Below are positions 57,301 through 64,000 of a stretch of DNA of 64,000 nt, in pieces. The notes under the pieces were generated by a model. It saw nothing but the letters and a program-made list of their open reading frames with translations, was not told the origin of the DNA and searched no databases. Positions within the stretch are counted from its first letter, which is position 1. The number at the start of each line of letters is the position of its first letter. A program made the translations under genes and the position numbers. This DNA is from Hexactinellida sp. DTS-2022. Lineage: Eukaryota; Porifera; Hexactinellida. The DNA is taken from contig JAPNXP010000016.1 of the NCBI GenBank assembly GCA_028753945.1, positions 1,892,001 through 1,956,000 on the forward strand. Reading direction: 5' to 3'.

Positions 57301-60300
57301 TGTTTGGAATATTCGTTGTTGGTAGATTGGTAATGTTTGGAATATTCGTTGTTGGTAGATTGGTAATGCTTGGAATACTCGTTGTTGGTAGATTGGTAAT
57401 GCTTGGAATATTCGTTGTTGGTAGATTCGTAATGTTTGGAATATTCGTTGTTGGTAGATTCGTAATGTTTGGAATACTCGTTGTTGGTAGATTCGTAATG
57501 TTTGGTATACTCGTTGTTGGTAGATTCGTAATGTTTGGAATACTCGTTGTTGTTAGATTCGTAATGCTTGGAATATTCGTTGTTGGTAGATTCGTAATGT
57601 TTGGTATACTCGTTGTTGGTAGATTCGTAATGTTTGGAATATTCGTTGTTGGTAGATTCGTAATGTTTGGAATACTCGTTGTTGGTAGATTCGTAATGTT
57701 TGGAATACTCGTTGTTGTTAGATTCGTAATGTTTGGAATATTCGTTGTTGGTAGATTCGTAATGTTTGGAAAACTCGTTGTTGGTAGATTCATAATGCTT
57801 GGAATACTCGTTGTTGGTAGATTCGTAATGTTTGGAATACTCGTTGTTGGTAGATTCGTAATGTTTGGAATATTCGTTGTTGGTAGATTCGTAATGTTTG
57901 GAATACTCGTTGTTGGTAGATTCGTAATGTTTGGAATATTCGTTGTTGGTAGATTCGTAATGTTTGGAATATTCGTTGTTGGTAGATTCGTAATGTTTGG
58001 AATATTCGTTGTTGGTAGATTCGTAATGTTTGGAAAACTCGTTGTTGGTAGATTCATAATGCTTGGAATACTCGTTGTTGGTAGATTCGTAATGTTTGGA
58101 ATATTCGTTGTTGGTAGATTCGTAATGTTTGGTATACTCGTTGTTGGTAGATTCGTAATGTTTGGAATATTCGTTGTTGGTAGATTCGTAATGTTTGGAA
58201 TACTCGTTGTTGGTAGATTCGTAATGTTTGGAATACTCGTTGTTGTTAGATTCGTAATGTTTGGAATATTCGTTGTTGGTAGATTCGTAATGTTTGGAAA
58301 ACTCGTTGTTGGTAGATTCATAATGCTTGGAATACTCGTTGTTGGTAGATTCGTAATGTTTGGAATATTCGTTGTTGGTAGATTGGTAATGCTTGGAATA
58401 TTCGTTGTTGGTAGATTGGTAATGTTTGGAATATTCGTTGTTGGTAGATTGGTGATGCTTGGAATACTCGTTGTTGGTAGATTGGTAATGCTTGGGATAC
58501 TCGTTGTTGGTAGATTCGTAATGTTTGGAATATTCGTTGTTGGTAGATTGGTAATGCTTGGAATATTCGTTGTTGGTAGATTGGTAATGTTTGGGATACT
58601 CGTTGTTGGTAGATTCGTAATGTTTGGAATATTCGTTGTTGGTAGATTGGTAATGCTTGGAATACTCGTTGTTGGTAGATTCGTAATGCTTGGAATACTC
58701 GTTGTTGGTAGATTCGTAATGTTTGGAATATTCGTTGTTGGTAGATTGGTAATGCTTGGAATATTCGTTGTTGGTAGATTGGTAATGTTTGGAATATTCG
58801 TTGTTGGTAGATTCGTAATGTTTGGAAAACTCGTTGTTGGTAGATTCATAATGCTTGGAATACTCGTTGTTGGTAGATTCGTAATGTTTGGAATATTCGT
58901 TGTTGGTAGATTCGTAATGTTTGGAATATTCGTTGTTGTTAGATCGGTAATGTTTGGAATATTCGTTGTTGGTAGATTGGTAATGCTTGGAATACTCGTT
59001 GTTGGTAGATTGGTAATGCTTGGAATATTCGTTGTTGGTAGATTCGTAATGTTTGGAATATTCGTTGTTGGTAGATTCGTAATGTTTGGAATACTCGTTG
59101 TTGGTAGATTCGTAATGTTTGGAATATTCGTTGTTGGTAGATTGGTAATGTTTGGAATATTCGTTGTTGGTAGATTGGTAATGCTTGGAATACTCGTTGT
59201 TGGTAGATTGGTAATGCTTGGAATATTCGTTGTTGGTAGATTCGTAATGTTTGGAATATTCGTTGTTGGTAGATTCGTAATGTTTGGAATACTCGTTGTT
59301 GGTAGATTCGTAATGTTTGGTATACTCGTTGTTGGTAGATTCGTAATGTTTGGAATACTCGTTGTTGTTAGATTCGTAATGCTTGGAATATTCGTTGTTG
59401 GTAGATTCGTAATGTTTGGTATACTCGTTGTTGGTAGATTCGTAATGTTTGGAATATTCGTTGTTGGTAGATTCGTAATGTTTGGAATACTCGTTGTTGG
59501 TAGATTCGTAATGTTTGGAATACTCGTTGTTGTTAGATTCGTAATGTTTGGAATATTCGTTGTTGGTAGATTCGTAATGTTTGGAAAACTCGTTGTTGGT
59601 AGATTCATAATGCTTGGAATACTCGTTGTTGGTAGATTCGTAATGTTTGGAATACTCGTTGTTGGTAGATTCGTAATGTTTGGAATATTCGTTGTTGGTA
59701 GATTCGTAATGTTTGGAATACTCGTTGTTGGTAGATTCGTAATGTTTGGAATATTCGTTGTTGGTAGATTCGTAATGTTTGGAATATTCGTTGTTGGTAG
59801 ATTCGTAATGTTTGGAATATTCGTTGTTGGTAGATTCGTAATGTTTGGAAAACTCGTTGTTGGTAGATTCATAATGCTTGGAATACTCGTTGTTGGTAGA
59901 TTCGTAATGTTTGGAATATTCGTTGTTGGTAGATTCGTAATGTTTGGTATACTCGTTGTTGGTAGATTCGTAATGTTTGGAATATTCGTTGTTGGTAGAT
60001 TCGTAATGTTTGGAATACTCGTTGTTGGTAGATTCGTAATGTTTGGAATACTCGTTGTTGTTAGATTCGTAATGTTTGGAATATTCGTTGTTGGTAGATT
60101 CGTAATGTTTGGAAAACTCGTTGTTGGTAGATTCATAATGCTTGGAATACTCGTTGTTGGTAGATTCGTAATGTTTGGAATATTCGTTGTTGGTAGATTG
60201 GTAATGCTTGGAATATTCGTTGTTGGTAGATTGGTAATGTTTGGAATATTCGTTGTTGGTAGATTGGTAATGCTTGGAATACTCGTTGTTGGTAGATTGG

Positions 60301-61514
60301 TAATGCTTGGGATATTCGTTGTTGGTAGATTGGTAATGCTTGGAATACTCGTTGTTGGTAGATTCATAATGCTTGGAATACTCGTTGTTGGTAGATTCGT
60401 AATGTTTGGGATACTCGTTGTTGGTAGATTCGTAATGTTTGGAATATTCGTTGTTGTTAGATCGGTAATGTTTGGAATATTCGTTGTTGGTAGATTCGTA
60501 ATGTTTGGAATATTCGTTGTTGGTAGATTCGTAATGTTTGGAATATTCGTTGTTGGTAGATTGGTAATGTTTGGAAAACTCGTTGTTGGTAGATTCGTAA
60601 TGTTTGGAATACTCGTTGTTGGTAGATTCGTAATCCTTGGAATACTCGTTGTTGGTAGATTGGTAATGCTTGGGATACTCGTTGTTGGTAGATTCATTGT
60701 GTTTGAGATATTAATCGTTGCCGAACTTGTCGTGTTTGATGTGAGGCCATCTAAAAAAAATATCATACTTACAGTACCTGAGCAATGAGCATATGTTGAG
60801 TCATAGGGCGATGTTTCAGTAGATATATATAATATCCCGCTTCAAATACTTGGGGTTGGGAGGGGGGGGCAATTACTAAGCCATTCAATTATAATACTAG
60901 TTGCAATACTTGTTTTATTTCTACTATTCATCTGAAGTTTAGTTATTCTAACGTTAATTATCGCGAAAATATGCTGAAAATCATTCAATTTAATCATGTG
61001 AAATTTAATTAACTCTTACTTCATCGTTCGATATGAGCAAACATATCGGTAACACGGTGTGACCAATTAATGGACATGTTTTATTAATTATCTTGTGTGC
61101 GGATTATGTGCAGGGGCGGCATACCCGTACGGCTGGTGCGTCGAGCTCCGTACCACTTTTCAGGATGGCCAGCTTTGCTGTACCACCTCTATCTGTTCTA
61201 ATTTAAACAATTCACTGATAATTTAATGATTTAATGATCGGCGGGCCACATTCAAGTAGTGTAAAATTCTCCGCCGTACCACTTTTCGAAAGGCTTAATT
61301 GTTAATTGTTTTCACGCTTTTGAAAATGTGAGAAGTGGGAAATTTCGAGTGGAAAGCTTTTTGGAATTTGTTCAGTTACTTCAATCAACTCGGAACTTTC
61401 AAACAAATGTACATATATATAGCCTTATTAATTGTATCGATGAGTCTTACCAGTTGATTGCAGGCACACTTCAAGGATGATTACCACTACCAGATAAATA
61501 TACTTTAACTTCAT
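54356..61514 (-). CDS. Adhesion GPCR with giant repetitive mucin-like stalk, two exons (2152 aa)
   Basis: Exon 1 (61451-61514) encodes signal peptide MKLKYIYLVVVIILEVCLQS and ends in phase 1 at GTAAGA. Exon 2 (54356-60750) starts after TTTTTTTTAG. About 1,500 residues follow, made of 11-residue units LPTT[NS]IP[NS]ITN; those reading PNIT contain an N-glycosylation sequon and all are Thr/Pro-rich. Then come the same GAIN-like region, GPS-like VCATTHLTTF and 7TM as the gene at 36900, with GWGFP. Expected on the cell surface with a long glycosylated stalk; ligand unknown. The two receptors share the phase-1 intron, signal exon and promoter motifs, so they are duplicates. The stalk array is absent from the first and must have expanded or been lost after duplication. 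Confidence 0.92.
56180..60710. repeat. 33-bp coding minisatellite with 1,815-bp higher-order repeat
   Basis: About 137 units of 33 bp (plus strand AATACTCGTTGTTGGTAGAT then TCGTAATGTTTGG). Marker variants recur at exactly 1,815 bp = 55 units: the AAAACTCG unit at 57011 and 58826, and at 57770 and 59585; the GGTGATG unit at 56631 and 58446. The correspondence runs from about 56530 to 60310, i.e. two copies plus the start of a third. Confidence 0.95.
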
Positions 61515-61550
61515 TTAGTTTTATATTAGACTGTCAAGACTTTTTTCCTT

Positions 61551-61557
61551 TTTTATA
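61551..61557 (-). promoter_or_regulatory. TATA box for the second adhesion GPCR
   Basis: CGCTATAAAAAAGG on minus, about 40 nt before the ATG at 61514, preceded by GCCGTGAACG. The first receptor has GTCGTGAACT in the same place. Confidence 0.6.
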
Positions 61558-61965
61558 GCGTTCACGGCAATTTATGTTTGCTGTTTGCTTGTTTCCAAAT
61601 AAATCTTAGAAATTATGTCTACGTGTTATACTTTTTCAAGTTCACCTATTTTCTTATCATATCCTTTCTGTTTTGAGGAAATTGTGTGCATCGATTTTAA
61701 ATCTAATCAGAATTTACTCAAATAATGGCAACGTAAGTAAAATCTCTGTTGCGTGATTAGTATGTAAGTAATAATTTATTTAAATTAGTAATATTTTAAT
61801 ATTTTATTATCCTAGCCCAAACAATTGAATTAGTTATATTATATTATACGTACTTCCTAGCCCAAACAGTTGAGAGTTTAATTAAATTCATGAATATTAT
61901 CAGCTCCTTGTAATTCGCTGGTTTTACTGCTTTGTTTACTCTTTTGTTTTCTAAAGTAGAACTCG

Positions 61966-63180
61966 ATGGCGACAATTCCTGATGAATATGGTGATGTCAT
62001 AATAAATTTGGAGAACTGTAGAATACCTAAAGAGAGACTGGAACTAACTCCCTCAATGCGAGACGGACTCGATTACAAGATTGAGCATCAATTGAGAATT
62101 CTCTGTTGTGAGAACCTACAGTACTCGGGGCTGTTACTAAAACTTCCCCAAGTAGCCATGGCTAATGCTCAGGTGTTGTTCCAGCGATATTACTTCTCAA
62201 AGTCATTCGTAGTGTACGACTTCCAGCACGTGTCCATAGCCTGTCTCTATCTGGCCAGCAAGATAGAGGAGTGCTACCGGAAGCTGAGGGACATTATCAA
62301 CGTGTTCCACTACGTCACACAGAAGAAGAGTGGCCTCATTCCGGAGCCGCTAGACTACGTAGGAGAGCATTATTTCCAAGTGAAGAATGAGGTCATCAAG
62401 ATGGAGCGACGCATCCTGAAAGAGCTAGGGTTCTGTGTCCACGTGAAACACCCACACAAGATTATAGTCGTGTATCTGAGATTCCTAGAGATGGACCAGA
62501 ACAGAGCTTTCGTTCAGCGCGCATGGAACAATATGAACGACAGTCTACGCACTACTGTATTCCTGCGCTACTCGCCCGAGACAATAGCCGCGGCCTGTAT
62601 CTTCCTAGCCGCGAGAGTTCTCAGCATCCCGCTGCCCAAGAGCCCCGGCTGGTGGGAGGTGTTTGGGTGCTGCATCGAGGAAATAGAAGCCATCAGTCTG
62701 TCCATCCTGGAGCTGTACCAGACCCGGCTGCCCTCCACGGAGGAAATGAAGCAGGAGGTCAGCAGGGCGCGGGAGGCTCTCGACGAGAAGAAGAGCAGCG
62801 AGAAACACCACGTGACAGACTCCAGCAACAACTCCCCCTACCCGCACTCCCCCCGACACACTCAGACAGCGCAGAGAACTCAGAACTCCAGCGACAACCC
62901 GACCCGGGCATCCACTGCCAAGCGGCTGCTCGGGGACACAGAGGGTAAGTACGAGAGAGCCAAGTACAAGCGCTCCCCCGAGTCCAGCCCCTCCTCGGGC
63001 CCTCACCACAAGTACAAGCGGAGAAGCAGTCCCCTCTCGCGACAAAGACGCAGCCGATCTAAGTCCTCCTCGAGCTCCTCCCCGGACGGCAGGTACCGCT
63101 CCTCCAGCCAGGAGAGAGTCCACAGGGGCAGCAGAGCGCGCAGGAGCGGGAAGCCCAAGAGAGATCACTACAAGAATTAA
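61966..63180 (+). CDS. CCNL1: Cyclin L (404 aa), single coding exon
   Basis: Nuclear cyclin that partners CDK11-type kinases and acts in pre-mRNA splicing and transcription. Residues 28-150 form the first cyclin fold with hallmark segments PSMRDGLD, LKLPQVAMANAQVLFQRYYFSKSF and LASKIEECYRKLRDIINVFH. Residues 160-260 form the second fold (ETIAAACIFLAARVL, PGWWEVF). From about 320 the tail is Arg/Ser-rich, as in the long cyclin L isoform. Length is shorter than vertebrate CCNL1 (about 525). GC-rich and intronless in the coding part, unlike vertebrate orthologues. ATGGCAAC followed by GTAAGT at 61733, and TTTTCTAAAG before the start, suggest a 5' UTR intron. AATAAA occurs at about 63234. L1 against L2 is not resolvable. 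Confidence 0.93.
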   Translation: MATIPDEYGDVIINLENCRIPKERLELTPSMRDGLDYKIEHQLRILCCENLQYSGLLLKLPQVAMANAQVLFQRYYFSKSFVVYDFQHVSIACLYLASKIEECYRKLRDIINVFHYVTQKKSGLIPEPLDYVGEHYFQVKNEVIKMERRILKELGFCVHVKHPHKIIVVYLRFLEMDQNRAFVQRAWNNMNDSLRTTVFLRYSPETIAAACIFLAARVLSIPLPKSPGWWEVFGCCIEEIEAISLSILELYQTRLPSTEEMKQEVSRAREALDEKKSSEKHHVTDSSNNSPYPHSPRHTQTAQRTQNSSDNPTRASTAKRLLGDTEGKYERAKYKRSPESSPSSGPHHKYKRRSSPLSRQRRSRSKSSSSSSPDGRYRSSSQERVHRGSRARRSGKPKRDHYKN

Positions 63181-63253
63181 ACTAGATATTTAGTACCCAT
63201 TGTTGTATGAATTATTAATTAGTCTCATTGTTAATAAATAAAATGGGTCTGAC

Positions 63254-63438
63254 CAGGGTTTTATCCAGGCGTATGCGACGCGCCTTCAGGCGCGTAATTT
63301 AAAAAGAAAACTTTTCTAGGCGCGTGAAAATCAAGAGTTGCTCCCATAGACGTAATACAAATTGATCATTTTAGGCGCGTGTGATCGAGCTCAATCTTAA
63401 TCTAGGCGCGCGGGAAATTTTGCCTGGATGAAAGCCTG
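63254..63438. mobile_element. hAT MITE
   Basis: Starts CAGGGTTTTATCCAGGC and ends GCCTGGATGAAAGCCTG. The 8-bp duplication GGTCTGAC is exact at 63246-63253 and 63439-63446. The interior has four AGGCGCGT-type motifs. It lies just after the cyclin L polyadenylation signal. Confidence 0.9.
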
Positions 63439-63770
63439 GGTCTGACACAAACACAGTACCTCTAATGATAACTGTGTGCGGAAATTCAATGGAGGTTATT
63501 TGTCATGAATTTGATTTCAAAGAGATTCTGTTTTACACGGAATTATTAGTCTTTCAGCCATAACGATACAATTATTATTTGAAAGCTTATTTAAATTTGT
63601 ATCCACGGTTCCTTTGAGTAATTATTGTTCTCGATGGGATTATGTTTCATTTGTATAATTGTATCTATAGTTAATAAGTTGGTTTAGTAAGATTATTATT
63701 CTAATCTTTAGGTTCACATGAAAATATTTACATTTTAATTTGTAAAAATATTTAATTCTTACTTATTCGT

Positions 63771-63865
63771 TCCCCAGTAGCTCAGTCGGTTAGAGCGTCG
63801 TACTTATATGCAGTATTGGCGTGCTGAGAAATGCGAAGGTCGAGAGTTCGAGACTCTCCTGGGGA
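63771..63865 (+). tRNA. tRNA-Ile(UAU) with 22-nt intron
   Basis: Acceptor TCCCCAG/CTGGGGA, D stem GCTC/GAGC, anticodon stem TCGTA/TGCGA, T stem GAGAG/CTCTC with TTCGAGA loop. The anticodon TAT is at 63805-63807. The intron at 63809-63830 lies after position 37, the canonical site, and tRNA-Ile(UAU) is one of the few animal tRNAs that regularly has one. A TTTTT Pol III terminator is at 63872-63876. Confidence 0.93.
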
Positions 63866-64000
63866 ATATGCTTTTTGGTTACTTTTTGGGATTTATTGTC
63901 ACATTTCAAGTCCAGTTGCGGAATAATAAACTCGACTTGGGGCCTGAGGCTAAATGCTTTGGGGCCCTCTCATTTATTCGAAATATACGCACTTGAACAG

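Noticed and set aside
56180-60710. CRISPR-like array
   Set aside because: Repeats are contiguous with no unique spacers, in frame within a eukaryotic gene.
54356-60766. Start of the second GPCR at the in-frame ATG (MIFFLDG)
   Set aside because: That ATG lies in the polypyrimidine tract of a splice acceptor. The signal-peptide exon at 61451-61514, with a matching phase and a counterpart in the paralogue, is the better start.
56178-60788. 1536-codon plus-strand open frame opposite the GPCR stalk
   Set aside because: It is the complement of a 33-bp repeat with no stop in that frame; no start context, domain or homologue is visible. The minus strand has signal peptide, GAIN and 7TM in the same frame.
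62523-63168. Overlapping frames in cyclin L
   Set aside because: Alternative frames of a GC-rich gene with clear cyclin boxes; no independent motif.

Overview
The window is nuclear DNA of a metazoan. It is AT-rich and holds genes with spliceosomal introns, two adhesion GPCRs, an IP3-receptor-like channel, a cyclin L with an SR tail, a FAAH-type amidase and a tRNA-Ile(UAU) with an intron at the canonical position. The short introns, several single-exon genes, TRIM/NHL-like proteins and many small DNA transposons suggest an early-branching animal such as a sponge. That placement is inference; nothing here fixes the phylum.

Layout. 1-10 kb: transposon-derived DNA with a family of very small bZIP-like genes on the minus strand (2934-3302, 7863-8237, 9359-9622, and a zipper-deleted copy at 3875-4078); a fifth member lies at 22453-22689 on plus. 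11-15 kb: two coiled-coil plus NHL-propeller genes and a broken third copy. 15.4-19.4 kb: a six-exon fatty acid amide hydrolase gene with the catalytic triad intact and one GC-AG intron. 20.5-21.4 kb: a single-exon TIM-barrel amidohydrolase. 23-28.3 kb: a transposon nest with two tandem foldback elements and a larger foldback unit holding a hAT MITE, a 1-kb Helitron and a pogo-like MITE. 28.6-30 kb: an SLC2-type sugar transporter. 30.9-35.7 kb: two dead transposases, an intron-bearing gypsy-type integrase and a Mutator-like transposase whose leader ORF carries a 2A-like motif. 36.9-61.5 kb: two closely related adhesion GPCR genes on minus, flanking a single-exon 2662-residue IP3-receptor-like gene. 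The second GPCR has a stalk of about 137 tandem 11-residue Thr/Pro/Asn repeats, arranged in a 1,815-bp higher-order repeat. 62-64 kb: cyclin L and tRNA-Ile.

Functional links. The GPCR / IP3R-like / GPCR cluster pairs surface receptors with an intracellular calcium-channel homologue, but the channel has lost the GGGVGD selectivity filter and part of the IP3-contact loop, so it may not be a conventional release channel. Coding sequences fall into two composition classes: GC-rich (second NHL gene, FAAH, cyclin L) and AT-rich (bZIPs, IP3R, GPCRs, transporter). Several AT-rich genes have a TATA box only about 25-60 nt before the ATG.

All coordinates, splice sites, terminal repeats and target-site duplications were read by eye; no alignment or database search was run.
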